64,000 bases of DNA from Ramlibacter sp. (lineage in GTDB: Bacteria > Pseudomonadota > Gammaproteobacteria > Burkholderiales > Burkholderiaceae_C). This document shows, piece by piece, positions 42,406-50,807 of the stretch; the stretch's first letter is position 1; each line of letters begins with the position of its first letter. The DNA is taken from contig JAQZBU010000017.1 in NCBI GenBank assembly GCA_029237735.1, positions 1 to 64,000 of the forward strand. The letters are read 5' to 3'. The notes beneath the pieces were generated by a model. The model was given only the letters and a program-made list of their open reading frames with translations, ran no database searches and had not been told where the DNA came from. A program made the translations under genes and the position numbers.

Positions 42406-43371
42406 CTAGGTGGGCGCGTGCCGAACCAGCACCGCACGGCACATGGCGATGAATTCCTGGGCGGCGCGCGACTGCGCGCGCTGCGGCTTGAATGCCAACA
42501 GTGCGCGGAACACGACCGGTGCGTCGAAAGGCACGCAACGCAAGCCGAGCGGCACATACTCGCGCGCCACCAGCGGGTTGGTGATGGCCAGCCCGGTTCC
42601 CGCCAGCACCAGCGCACACTGGGTGGTGCTGTACGGGGTCTCGATGATTGTGTACGGCGTGATGCCCACTGCCTGCAGGGCCACAACCACGCGCAACTGC
42701 GCCGGGTCGGTTGCCGACAAGGCCACCAAGGGCACGTCGCGCAAGTCGCGCGGCGAAACAATTGCGCGCCGGGCCAGTGGGTGGGTGGCCTGCATCACGC
42801 AGGCCGCTTGAACCTCGTAGAACATCGACGAGGTAAGACCGCTGACGTCGGCTTCGTCACCCAGAAAGGCGAAGTCGACCGTGCCCCGGAACAGCGCCTG
42901 GCGAAGGGCGGCGGAACTGTCCACCGTGAGGATGCAGCGTGTGCGCGGATAGCTGCGCTGGAACTGGGCGACGGCCCACGGCATGACGCTGGCGGCCATC
43001 GCGTGCAACGAGCCAACCCGCAGCACTGCGTCTTCGTGGGAGCGCAGCGCCGCGATCTTGCGCTGCACGGCTTCGAGGCCGTCGTAGACGCGCTCCACCT
43101 CTTCCATCAACGCGAGCGCTTCCGGCGTGGGCGCCAGCCGCCCCTTCTGCCGATCGAAAAGGCGCAAGCCGGCCCGGGCTTCCAGCTGATGGACCAGCTG
43201 GGTGATGGCGGGCTGGCTGACATGGAGCGCCGCAGCGGCGCCGCCCGTGGTGCCGACGCGCATCACCATGCGGAAGACCTCGATCTGGCGGGCGCTCGGC
43301 CCGGCCGCGGTGGGATCGGGCGCCGCCGCTGCAGGTCGGGTCTTGGGTTTTGCAGTCTTCCTGGTTGCCAT
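42406..43371 (-). CDS. LysR-family transcriptional regulator
   Basis: A 321-residue LTTR. After a 27-residue basic/Ala-rich leader, the winged helix-turn-helix spans about 28-87 (IEVFRMVMRVGTTGGAAAALHVSQPAITQLVHQLEARAGLRLFDRQKGRLAPTPEA); the rest is the periplasmic-binding-like effector domain. It is divergent from the threonine-synthase-like gene across 67 bp and probably controls that gene and the Bug receptor. Confidence 0.92.
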   Translation of the reverse strand: MATRKTAKPKTRPAAAAPDPTAAGPSARQIEVFRMVMRVGTTGGAAAALHVSQPAITQLVHQLEARAGLRLFDRQKGRLAPTPEALALMEEVERVYDGLEAVQRKIAALRSHEDAVLRVGSLHAMAASVMPWAVAQFQRSYPRTRCILTVDSSAALRQALFRGTVDFAFLGDEADVSGLTSSMFYEVQAACVMQATHPLARRAIVSPRDLRDVPLVALSATDPAQLRVVVALQAVGITPYTIIETPYSTTQCALVLAGTGLAITNPLVAREYVPLGLRCVPFDAPVVFRALLAFKPQRAQSRAAQEFIAMCRAVLVRHAPT

Positions 43372-43382
43372 AAGGTGAACTT

Positions 43383-43402
43383 ATTCTATTTGAAAGAAGA
43401 AT
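43383..43402. promoter_or_regulatory. Candidate LysR operator
   Basis: ATTCT-N10-AGAAT dyad within the 67-bp divergent region between the LysR gene and the PLP enzyme gene. Imperfect T-N11-A-type sites in such gaps are usual LTTR binding sites. The dyad is short, so confidence is modest. Confidence 0.4.
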
Positions 43403-43438
43403 GAAGTAAAGGCCGCCGTAGCGTGCCTACGATGCAGC

Positions 43439-44602
43439 ATGCCCAACACGAACCAATCGGTGCCACGCATCGAAAGAAACCCGGCCTTGTCCGGCTTACG
43501 CTGCATCCGCTGCGAGAACCTCTATCCCTTGCTGGATCTGCCGGGCGGCTGCCCCGAATGCGAAGCCGCGGGCGCGCCTTCGAGCCTGGCAGCCACGTAC
43601 TCCAGCCTGCCGTCCGGCCTCATCGCCTCGAGCGCCGCTCAGCCTTGGGGCGACTGGTTGCCGTATCGCCAGAGTCTGAGCCTCGGCGAGGGGAACACTC
43701 CCCTGGTCGAACTGCCGAAACTTGGCGCCGAGCTCGGGGTGCAGCGCCTGACGGCCAAGAACGAAGGCATGAACCCCACCGGTTCGCACAAGGACCGTAT
43801 GTCGGCGCAGGCCGTGTCGCGGGCGCTCGACGTGGGGGCGGACAGTGTGGTCCTGGCTTCCAGCGGCAATGCCGCCGTATCCGCCGCCGCGTACTGCGCC
43901 GCCGCAGGCCTGGCTTGCGAGGTGGCGACCTACGGAGACGTGCCCGTGCCGTTCGTGCGCGCTCTGGGGCTGTTGGGCGCAAGGCGCGTCGCCTTCGCGC
44001 GGGCCCATGACCGGTGGCGCCACGTACGACAGCGCGTTGAGCTGGACGGTGCTTTCGCGTTGACCAACTTCAGCCTCCCCGCGGTCGGCAGCCCCGTCTT
44101 CGGTGTCGAGGGCTACAAGGCCATTGCCATCGAATGCGCCGCACAAGGGTCGGTGGCCGATCACATCATCGTGCCCACCGCGCGTGGCGACCTGCTGTGG
44201 GGCCTGCACGAGGGATTTGCGCAGTTGCGCCAGTCCGGCCTGATCGATCGCGAGCCGCAGCTGTGGGCCGTTGAGCCGTTTGCGCGTCTGTCCCGTGTGC
44301 TTGCGGGGGAATCGCTCCAAGGCGAGTTCGCCGGGTCCACCGAGCAGTTCTCGATCGCCGGCAGCACCGTGACATTTCAACAGCTCAAGGCGGTGCGCGA
44401 CAGCGGCGGCGGTGCGGTCGTCGTGCGCGACATGCAGGCGCGCAAAGGCGTCGCCGCGTTGGCCCGCGAGGGCCTCTGGGGCGAGCTGTGCACGGGCGCC
44501 ACCGTTGCGGCGGTGGAGCAATTGATGCAGCAGGGGTGCATCGCTCCGAGCGCCCACGTGATGCTGCTCTTTACCGCACGGGGCGACCGGGACCCCGCCT
44601 GA
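43439..44602 (+). CDS. Threonine-synthase-like PLP enzyme with zinc ribbon
   Basis: A 387-residue fold-type II PLP enzyme. An N-terminal zinc ribbon has Cys22, Cys25, Cys38 and Cys41 (RCIRCENLYP and GCPEC). PLP lysine is Lys118 in NPTGSHKDRM, and ASSGNAAVSAAAY is the Asn loop. The phosphate-binding glycine loop, usually VPxGGGG/VPVGNGG, reads VPTARGDLLWG, so substrate and PLP contacts may differ. It resembles threonine synthase but a metabolic threonine-synthase role is unlikely given the neighbours (LysR and Bug receptor), suggesting use of an imported substrate. Confidence 0.82.
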   Translation: MPNTNQSVPRIERNPALSGLRCIRCENLYPLLDLPGGCPECEAAGAPSSLAATYSSLPSGLIASSAAQPWGDWLPYRQSLSLGEGNTPLVELPKLGAELGVQRLTAKNEGMNPTGSHKDRMSAQAVSRALDVGADSVVLASSGNAAVSAAAYCAAAGLACEVATYGDVPVPFVRALGLLGARRVAFARAHDRWRHVRQRVELDGAFALTNFSLPAVGSPVFGVEGYKAIAIECAAQGSVADHIIVPTARGDLLWGLHEGFAQLRQSGLIDREPQLWAVEPFARLSRVLAGESLQGEFAGSTEQFSIAGSTVTFQQLKAVRDSGGGAVVVRDMQARKGVAALAREGLWGELCTGATVAAVEQLMQQGCIAPSAHVMLLFTARGDRDPA

Positions 44603-44646
44603 ACTTCCCCAAACCTCACTTTCCCTCCATCATTCAAGGAGTCGAC

Positions 44647-45612
44647 ATGAAGCAATTTCTCAAACTGGCCGCAGTGGGCCTGGCCCTAGCATTCGGCCCG
44701 GTGGCGCACGCCGCTTACCCAGACAAGCCCATCCGGCTGATCGTGCCGTGGGCGGCTGGCGGCAGCTCCGATGCGATAGCGCGGGCGGTGGCGCAGCGCA
44801 TGAGCGAAACGATGGGCCAGTCGGTCATCGTGGACAACAGGGCGGGCGCCTCCGGCCAGATCGGCACCGATGCCGCGGCCAAGTCGGCGCCGGACGGCTA
44901 CACCATCGCCATCGTCGAGCTGCCGCATGCCATCGCGCCGGCGCTGTTCCACAAGCTGCCGTACGACCTCTTGCGCGACTTTGCGCCCATCACCATGGTC
45001 GGAACTTCGCCGCTGGTGCTGTTTGTCGCAAGCACCAACTACAAGAACGGTGAGATCAAGGAGTTCCTGAAGAACACCCGCGCCAAGGACGGCCCGGTCT
45101 CGCTGGCCCACAGCGGCGCCGGGTCGGTCAGCCACCTCACGGCGGAACTGCTGGGCTCGAAGAATCGCATGAAGGTGCTCACGATTCCCTACAAGGGCTC
45201 AGCCCCCGCACTCATCGACGTCGCCGCAGGCACTGTCGAGGGGCATTTCTCGACGTTGGCGAGCGGGAGCCCGCTGTTGTCGGCCGGCAAGGTCTCGGCG
45301 CTCATGGTCGCCGGCGACTCCCGGATCGCCGCGCTGCCTGGCGTGCCGACAGCGCGCGAAGCGGGCATCGAAGGCATCCAGGTCGACCAGTGGTGGGGCC
45401 TGGTCGCTCCGGCCACGACACCGATCCCGATCCTCGAGAAGCTGCGCCAGGAAGCGGCGGCGGCGATGGCGCACGCCGCCGTCCGCGAGCGCCTGAATGC
45501 GCTGGCTGTCGACCTGAAGCCTTCCTCCCGTGACGAGTTCCGATCATTCATGCGTGCCGAAGTCCAGCGCTGGGGCGCGGTTGTGCGGGAAGCCAACGTG
45601 CAACTCGATTGA
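44647..45612 (+). CDS. Bug-type tripartite tricarboxylate receptor
   Basis: A 321-residue periplasmic binding protein of the TctC/Bug family. A signal peptide (MKQFLKLAAVGLALAFGPVAHAA) is followed by YPDKPIRLIVPWAAGGSSDAIARAVAQRMSETMGQSVIVDNRAGASGQIGTDAAAKSAPDGYTIA, the family core, and QVDQWWGLVAPATTPIPILEKL near the end. It binds carboxylates or related ligands. No TctA/TctB is adjacent, as is usual for the many orphan Bug proteins of Burkholderiales. 44 bp after the PLP enzyme gene and likely co-transcribed. Confidence 0.9.
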   Translation: MKQFLKLAAVGLALAFGPVAHAAYPDKPIRLIVPWAAGGSSDAIARAVAQRMSETMGQSVIVDNRAGASGQIGTDAAAKSAPDGYTIAIVELPHAIAPALFHKLPYDLLRDFAPITMVGTSPLVLFVASTNYKNGEIKEFLKNTRAKDGPVSLAHSGAGSVSHLTAELLGSKNRMKVLTIPYKGSAPALIDVAAGTVEGHFSTLASGSPLLSAGKVSALMVAGDSRIAALPGVPTAREAGIEGIQVDQWWGLVAPATTPIPILEKLRQEAAAAMAHAAVRERLNALAVDLKPSSRDEFRSFMRAEVQRWGAVVREANVQLD

Positions 45613-45783
45613 TCGCGCCCGGCGGATCGAGTTGGCCAGGGCGGCGGCGCGGCTGGGCTAGGCGTCTACAGCCCTGTACTCACGGTGTTGGGCAGCATTG
45701 GCCTACAAGCGTGCGTCTTCCGTCGCGCTAAGTTGGGGGAGCCAGGCGCATGCGCGCCTTACTCAACAGACAGGAGAGACACC

Positions 45784-46221
45784 ATGGCCCAAGACGCGAT
45801 CGCCTTGCTTGAAGCAGACCATCACCGGGTGGAAGAGCTTTTTCGCGAATACAAGTCAGCCGGGGACCAGCAGGCGAAACTGCACCTCGCACAGATCATC
45901 TGCATGGAGATCACCTTGCACAGCATGGTGGAGGAAGAAATCTTCTACCCCGAGTTCGCACGAGCGACGGGCGATGAGCAGATGCTCGAACACGCGCTCA
46001 AGGAGCACCAGGAAGTGAAGGACCTGATCGCCCGTGTCCCCACTGCCGAAAACCTGGATGGCGCGATCGAAGCGATCAAACAGCACGTACTTCACCACGT
46101 CGAGGAAGAGCGCCGGGGCATGTTCGCCAAGGCGAAGGCTTCTGGCATGGAGCTGGCCACGCTCGGCGGACGGATTCAGACCCGGCGTGCCGAGGTCGCC
46201 GACGCGATCCAGGAAGCGTGA
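45784..46221 (+). CDS. Hemerythrin (HHE) domain protein
   Basis: A 145-residue four-helix HHE protein. Likely iron ligands: LEADHHRVEELF (residues about 10-20), EITLHSMVEEEIFYPEF, LKEHQEVKDLI and KQHVLHHVEEERRGMF. The carboxylate and five-His pattern suits a diiron site. AGGAGA precedes the ATG. It is distinct from the 181-residue HHE protein at 22542. Confidence 0.9.
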   Translation: MAQDAIALLEADHHRVEELFREYKSAGDQQAKLHLAQIICMEITLHSMVEEEIFYPEFARATGDEQMLEHALKEHQEVKDLIARVPTAENLDGAIEAIKQHVLHHVEEERRGMFAKAKASGMELATLGGRIQTRRAEVADAIQEA

Positions 46222-46271
46222 GGCAGCCACGGGACGATTGTCCGGCCGTTTGGACGGACGTCCCCTAGCCG

Positions 46272-46541
46272 ATGGCCCAAGGCAAGCGCATTTCGGCGGA
46301 AATCGATGGCCGCGCCCTGCAGGCCATCAAGGACATGGGCGCCGCGGCCAGGCTCGCGCGCACGAGCGCCGGCGAAGGACAAGCTGTTGCGGCCCACCGC
46401 CTGGGCGTGCACGTGCAGACGATCGCACGAATCGAGTCGGGCGAGCCGGGCGTTGCGATCGGGCATGTGCTGGGGATGCTGGCGCTCTACGGCGTCACAT
46501 GGGAGTTGCGCAAGTCCGAGGAAGACCAGCGTGGTTCCTGA
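46272..46541 (+). CDS. XRE-family helix-turn-helix protein
   Basis: An 89-residue DNA-binding protein. The helix-turn-helix is ARLARTSAGEGQAVAAHRLGVHVQTIARIESGEPGVAIGHVLGMLALYGV (about 25-75). No partner domain is fused. Similar small XRE proteins are often toxin-antitoxin antitoxins of HipB type, but no toxin (HipA) gene is visible beside it. The gap after the HHE gene is 50 bp. Confidence 0.75.
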   Translation: MAQGKRISAEIDGRALQAIKDMGAAARLARTSAGEGQAVAAHRLGVHVQTIARIESGEPGVAIGHVLGMLALYGVTWELRKSEEDQRGS

Positions 46542-46629
46542 ATTGCAATAACTGGACCTCGCGTTCTGCGAGGCATTCACTTTCGAGGATGGTGCCCCAC
46601 GGTCGTGAGCTCGACGTGAGGTTAGATGA

Positions 46630-47094
46630 CTAACCTGGCAAAGGCAACGCCGTCTTATACCTCACCTGCTTCAACGCAAAGCTCGACCTGATCTTCTCGA
46701 TCCCCGGAATCGGCGTCAGCTGGTTCAGGATGAATTTCTCCAGCGCCCCGATGTCCGCCACGGCCACTCTGATCAAATAGTCGCTGTCCCCAGTCATCAG
46801 GTAGCACTCCATGACCTCGTCGTGTTCGGCGATGCGGCGCTCGAATTCGGCCAGGCGCTCCTTGGCCTGTTCTTTCAAGCTGATGTTGATGAACACGTTC
46901 AGCCCCAGGCCCAGCGCCTTCGGGTTGGCCAGCGCCACATAGCGGTCGATCACGCCGTTCGCCTCCAGCGCTTTCACGCGCGTCAGGCATGGCGAAGGCG
47001 ACAGGTGAACGCGCCTGGCCAGCTCCACGTTGGTTAGCGAGCTGTCTTGCTGCAGCTCAGCCAGGATTCTCAGATCGACGCCGTCCAGTTGCAT
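46630..47094 (-). CDS. Lrp/AsnC-family regulator
   Basis: A 154-residue feast-famine regulator. N-terminal helix-turn-helix DLRILAELQQDSSLTNVELARRVHLSPSPCLTRVKALEANGVIDRYVALANP (residues 6-60) and a RAM ligand domain with EVMECYLMTGDSDYLIRVAVADIGALEKFIL. It is divergent from the E1 dehydrogenase gene, a layout recalling mdeR-mdeB of Pseudomonas putida methionine catabolism. Its start codon lies in the first copy of a 44-bp tandem repeat, so ATGs also occur in copies 2 and 3. Confidence 0.92.
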   Translation of the reverse strand: MQLDGVDLRILAELQQDSSLTNVELARRVHLSPSPCLTRVKALEANGVIDRYVALANPKALGLGLNVFINISLKEQAKERLAEFERRIAEHDEVMECYLMTGDSDYLIRVAVADIGALEKFILNQLTPIPGIEKIRSSFALKQVRYKTALPLPG

Positions 47095-47212
47095 GAAATG
47101 CTCTGATGATGAGTAGGATCGACGCCGTCCAGTTGCATGAAATGCTCTGATGATGAGTAGTTGTGGGGCGCGTCGTTAGCGGATCGACGGGCGTCCAGTT
47201 GCATGAAATGCT
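47073..47212. repeat. 44-bp tandem repeat over the lrp start, two exact copies and a partial third
   Basis: Copy 1 is 47073-47116, copy 2 is 47117-47160, identical throughout; a degenerate copy (31 bases, with C replaced by GG) is at 47182-47212. Each unit contains the first seven codons and start codon of lrp. Minus-strand ATGs sit at 47094, 47138 and 47204. The two extra starts are in one frame and lead to a 44-codon (22 from copy 2) frame ending at 47070, overlapping the true lrp start in another frame. Confidence 0.9.
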
Positions 47213-47325
47213 AAGCGTATAGCTGTTCGCGGCATTTTGTGCCGATGAGTTCGGCTTCTCGGCTATTTTACGAAACCCTGTTTCGCGGCTTTTTGCCTAC
47301 AGTGGAAGGCATTGGAGCCTCCGAC

Positions 47326-49953
47326 ATGACCGACCTCAGCCTTACCCGCTTTCTCGCCGACGACAAGAGCGACATCGATCCGGTGGAAACCGCCGAATGG
47401 CGTGAGGCGCTGTTGTCGCTGGTGGCCACGCACGGCCCGGCGCGCGCGCGCTTCATCCTTGACGAGATCGCGGCGCTGGCGCGCAGTCCGCGTGTCGCGT
47501 GGTCACCCGAGTTGGTGACGCCCTACGTCAACTCCATCGCGGTGGACCAGCAGCCGGCCTTCCCCGGCGACCTCGCCATCGAGGAGCGACTGGGTTCCCT
47601 CATGCGCTGGAACGCGCTGGCCATGGTGGCACGCGCCAACGCCGCTTACGGAGAGCTGGGCGGCCACATTGCCAGCTACGCCAGCGCGGCCGACTTGTTC
47701 GAAGTGGGCTTCAACCATTTCTTCCGGGCGCGAAACGACAAGCAAGGCGGTGACCTTGTGTTCTTCCAGCCGCACAGCGCGCCGGGCGTTTACGCGCGTG
47801 CTTATCTGGAAGGGCGATTGACCGAGGCCGACCTGGCGCATTACCGGCAAGAGATCACGGCACCACGCGACGGCGCGCGCGGCCTCTCCAGTTATCCGCA
47901 TCCGTGGCTCATGCCGGACTTCTGGCAGTTTCCCACCGGCTCGATGGGCATCGGCCCGATCAGCTCGATCTATCACGCGCGCTTCATGCGCTATCTCACG
48001 CACCGCAACCTGCTCAATTGCGATGGCCGCAAGGTGTGGGGCGTGTTCGGCGATGGCGAGATGGACGAGCCGGAGAGCATGAGCGCGCTCACGCTTGCCT
48101 CGCGCGAGAAGCTGGACAACCTGGTGTGGGTGGTCAACTGCAACCTGCAGCGCCTGGACGGCCCGGTGCGCGGCAACGGCCGAATCATCGACGAGCTGGA
48201 AAAGCTGTTCCGCGGGGCAGGGTGGAACGTGATCAAGCTGGTGTGGGGCAGCGACTGGGATGGCCTTTTTGCCCGTGACACTACGGGCGCGCTGGCCCGC
48301 GCTTTCGCAAACACCGTCGACGGCCAGATGCAAACCTTCGCGGCCAAGGACGGCCGCTTCAACCGCGACAACTTCTTCGGCCAGAACGAGGAGTTGAAGC
48401 GGCTCGCGCAAGGCATGACCGACGAACAGATCGACCGCCTGAAACGCGGCGGGCACGACCTGGTGAAGATCCACGCTGCCTACGCCGCGGCCGCCGCGCA
48501 TCGCGGACAGCCCACCGTGATCCTCGCGCACACCAAGAAGGGCTATGGCATGGGCGCGGCCGGGCAGGGCAAGATGACGACGCACAGCCAGAAGAAACTG
48601 GACGACGCAGCGCTGCTGGAGTTCCGCAATCGCTTCAACCTGCCGCTCTCGGATGCGCAGGCCACCAACCTCGAATTCTTCAAACCGGCGGAAGACAGCG
48701 CGGAGATGCGATACATGCACGCCCAGCGCGCGAAGCTCGGAGGCTACCTGCCCAAAAGGCAGGACACTTCGCAGGCAGTACCCGTGCCTGCTCTCGCTTC
48801 GTACGCGTCCTTCGCCACCCAGGCGGCCGGCAAGGAGATGTCCACGACGATGGCCTTCGTGCGCTTGCTGGGCAACCTGCTGAAGGACAAGGAATTGGGC
48901 CCAAGAATCGTGCCCATCGTCGCCGACGAGGCGCGAACCTTCGGCATGGCCAACCTGTTCAAGCAGGTGGGGATTTATTCAAGTGTGGGCCAGCGCTACG
49001 AGCCGGAAGACATCGGCTCGGTGCTGTCGTACCGCGAGGCGCTGGACGGGCAGATCCTGGAGGAGGGCATCAGCGAGGCAGGCGCCATCGCCAGCTGGAC
49101 GGCCGCGGCCACCAGCTACAGCGTGCACGGCGTTCCCATGCTGCCGTTCTATATCTATTACTCCATGTTCGGCTTCCAGCGTGTCGGCGACGCGATCTGG
49201 GCGGCGGCGGACCAGCGCTCGCGCGGCTTCCTGCTGGGCGCGACATCCGGCCGCACCACGCTGGGCGGGGAGGGCCTGCAGCACCAGGACGGCACCAGCC
49301 ACCTGGTCGCGGCGACGATTCCCAACTGCAAGGCGTATGACCCGGCCTTCGCCGGCGAGATGGCCGCGATCATCGACCACGGCATGCGCGAGATGCTCGT
49401 TTCGCAGCAGGACGTCTTCTATTACGTGACGCTGATGAACGAGAACTACGCCCAGCCGGACCTGCCCGAGGGCGCGCAGGAAGGCGTGATACGCGGGGCG
49501 TACCGCTTCGGCAGCTACGGCGAAGGCCCCGCCAAGGTCACGCTGATGGGGTCGGGCGCGATCCTCACTGAAGTTATTCAGGCGGCTCAGCAGTTGGCGC
49601 TGGAAGGCGTGGCGAGCGAGGTGATCAGTGTCACGAGCTGGAGCGAGCTTGCACGCGATGGAGTTGGCTGCCAGCAGCGCGCCATGCGCGGGGAGGAGCA
49701 CATCATTCCCTACCTGTGCGGCCTGCTCGGCCGGGTCGCCGGCCCGGTCATCGCCGCCACCGACTATGTCCGCGCGGTGCCAGAGTCAGTCCGAGCCTTC
49801 CTGCCCGAGGGCCGGGCCTACCTCACACTGGGCACCGACGGGTTCGGCCGCAGCGACACGCGTGCCGCATTGCGCGAATTTTTTGGTGTGGATGTAGCCC
49901 ACATCGTCAAGGCCACGCACCACGCCCTGAGCCGCGCCGTTAACATGCGGTAA
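47326..49953 (+). CDS. Homodimeric 2-oxo acid dehydrogenase E1 (AceE/MdeB type)
   Basis: An 875-residue thiamine-diphosphate enzyme of the AceE class, which decarboxylates pyruvate or a related 2-oxo acid and reduces an E2 lipoyl group. ThDP motif is VFGDGEMDEPESMSALTLASREKLDNLVWVVNCN; SYPHPWLMPDFWQFPTGSMGIGPISSIYHARFMRYL and GGEGLQHQDGTSHL are AceE core blocks. Start ATG 47326 has a GGAG site eight bases upstream; a longer start at 47239 exists. No E2/E3 follows. The divergent Lrp gene suggests an MdeB-like 2-oxobutyrate role as an alternative to housekeeping pyruvate dehydrogenase. Confidence 0.9.
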   Translation: MTDLSLTRFLADDKSDIDPVETAEWREALLSLVATHGPARARFILDEIAALARSPRVAWSPELVTPYVNSIAVDQQPAFPGDLAIEERLGSLMRWNALAMVARANAAYGELGGHIASYASAADLFEVGFNHFFRARNDKQGGDLVFFQPHSAPGVYARAYLEGRLTEADLAHYRQEITAPRDGARGLSSYPHPWLMPDFWQFPTGSMGIGPISSIYHARFMRYLTHRNLLNCDGRKVWGVFGDGEMDEPESMSALTLASREKLDNLVWVVNCNLQRLDGPVRGNGRIIDELEKLFRGAGWNVIKLVWGSDWDGLFARDTTGALARAFANTVDGQMQTFAAKDGRFNRDNFFGQNEELKRLAQGMTDEQIDRLKRGGHDLVKIHAAYAAAAAHRGQPTVILAHTKKGYGMGAAGQGKMTTHSQKKLDDAALLEFRNRFNLPLSDAQATNLEFFKPAEDSAEMRYMHAQRAKLGGYLPKRQDTSQAVPVPALASYASFATQAAGKEMSTTMAFVRLLGNLLKDKELGPRIVPIVADEARTFGMANLFKQVGIYSSVGQRYEPEDIGSVLSYREALDGQILEEGISEAGAIASWTAAATSYSVHGVPMLPFYIYYSMFGFQRVGDAIWAAADQRSRGFLLGATSGRTTLGGEGLQHQDGTSHLVAATIPNCKAYDPAFAGEMAAIIDHGMREMLVSQQDVFYYVTLMNENYAQPDLPEGAQEGVIRGAYRFGSYGEGPAKVTLMGSGAILTEVIQAAQQLALEGVASEVISVTSWSELARDGVGCQQRAMRGEEHIIPYLCGLLGRVAGPVIAATDYVRAVPESVRAFLPEGRAYLTLGTDGFGRSDTRAALREFFGVDVAHIVKATHHALSRAVNMR

Positions 49954-50771
49954 TGGCATCCAAATCCCGCTTCTGGGCCGACCTGACGACTCGCGAGTTC
50001 GCACAGCTCGACGCCGCCAAGACGGTGGCCGTGCTGCCGCTGGGCGCCACCGAGCAGCACGGGCCGCACCTGCCGCTGTCCGTGGACTACACGCTGGTGG
50101 ACGGCGTCGTCGGCGCTTGCTTGCCGCAGCTGCCGGCGGACCTGCCGGTGCTCTTCCTGCCGACACAGCAAGTGGGCTACAGCCCCGAGCACTCGCGCTT
50201 TCCCGGCACGCTGACGCTGTCGTCGGCGACGGTGATGAACAACTGGATCGAGATCGGGGAGTGCGTGGCGCTGACCGGCCTCAAGAAGCTGCTGCTGCTC
50301 AACTCGCACGGCGGGCAGGTCAGCCTGATGGACATCGTGGCTCGCGAGCTGCGCACACACTACGACCTGATTGTCTACAGCTGCAGCTGGTGGAACCTGC
50401 CGCTTGGGGACGCCGTGACAGGGCTGTTCAGTGCGGAAGAACATCGGTTCGGCGTTCACGCCGGCGAGATCGAAACGTCCATGATGCTTGCGCTGCGGGC
50501 GCAGCACGTGGACATGACTCAGGCGAAGAACTTCAAGTCCACCTCGCAGGAGCGCGCGGGGACATACCCCATCCTCGGCAACGGCCAAAGCGCCAAGCTG
50601 GGCTGGGCTATGCAGGATTACAACGAGCAGGGCGCGGCGGGCAACGCCGCCGCCGCCACGGCGGACAAGGGCCGCGTGGTGCTCGAAGCTGCGGGCGCGC
50701 AGCTGGCGCTGCTGCTGCAGGAGCTGTCCGCGCTGCCGCTCTCGACGCTCGTGGACTTACCCGCGACCTGA
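49953..50771 (+). CDS. Creatininase-family hydrolase
   Basis: A 272-residue metal hydrolase. Motifs LPLGATEQHGPHLPLSVD, LLLNSHGGQ and HAGEIETSMML are the metal-binding set of creatinine amidohydrolases and FAPy-hydrolase/MftE-like proteins. It starts within the E1 stop codon (TAATG, one-base overlap), so translational coupling is probable. The substrate linked to the E1 enzyme is unknown; creatinine itself is only one option. Confidence 0.88.
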   Translation: MASKSRFWADLTTREFAQLDAAKTVAVLPLGATEQHGPHLPLSVDYTLVDGVVGACLPQLPADLPVLFLPTQQVGYSPEHSRFPGTLTLSSATVMNNWIEIGECVALTGLKKLLLLNSHGGQVSLMDIVARELRTHYDLIVYSCSWWNLPLGDAVTGLFSAEEHRFGVHAGEIETSMMLALRAQHVDMTQAKNFKSTSQERAGTYPILGNGQSAKLGWAMQDYNEQGAAGNAAAATADKGRVVLEAAGAQLALLLQELSALPLSTLVDLPAT

Positions 50772-50778
50772 GCGTGGA

Positions 50779-50798
50779 TATATAGACCAGTCTATATA
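50779..50798. promoter_or_regulatory. Palindromic operator with embedded -10 for the TetR gene
   Basis: TATATAGAC-CA-GTCTATATA, two 9-bp arms that match exactly around a CA centre. It lies directly in front of the TetR gene. TATAAT at 50795-50800 overlaps its right arm and would place transcription start near 50807. The TAGACC-GTCTA core resembles operators of LmrA/YxaF-type TetR regulators, which fits self-repression. Confidence 0.65.
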
Positions 50799-50807
50799 AT
50801 GCGGGCG

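Noticed and set aside
47073-47212. CRISPR array
   Set aside because: Two adjacent direct copies without spacers, containing the lrp start; it is a tandem duplication.
47239-47325. Earlier start of the E1 gene
   Set aside because: The added 29 residues are not family-like and the GGAG site fits the ATG at 47326.
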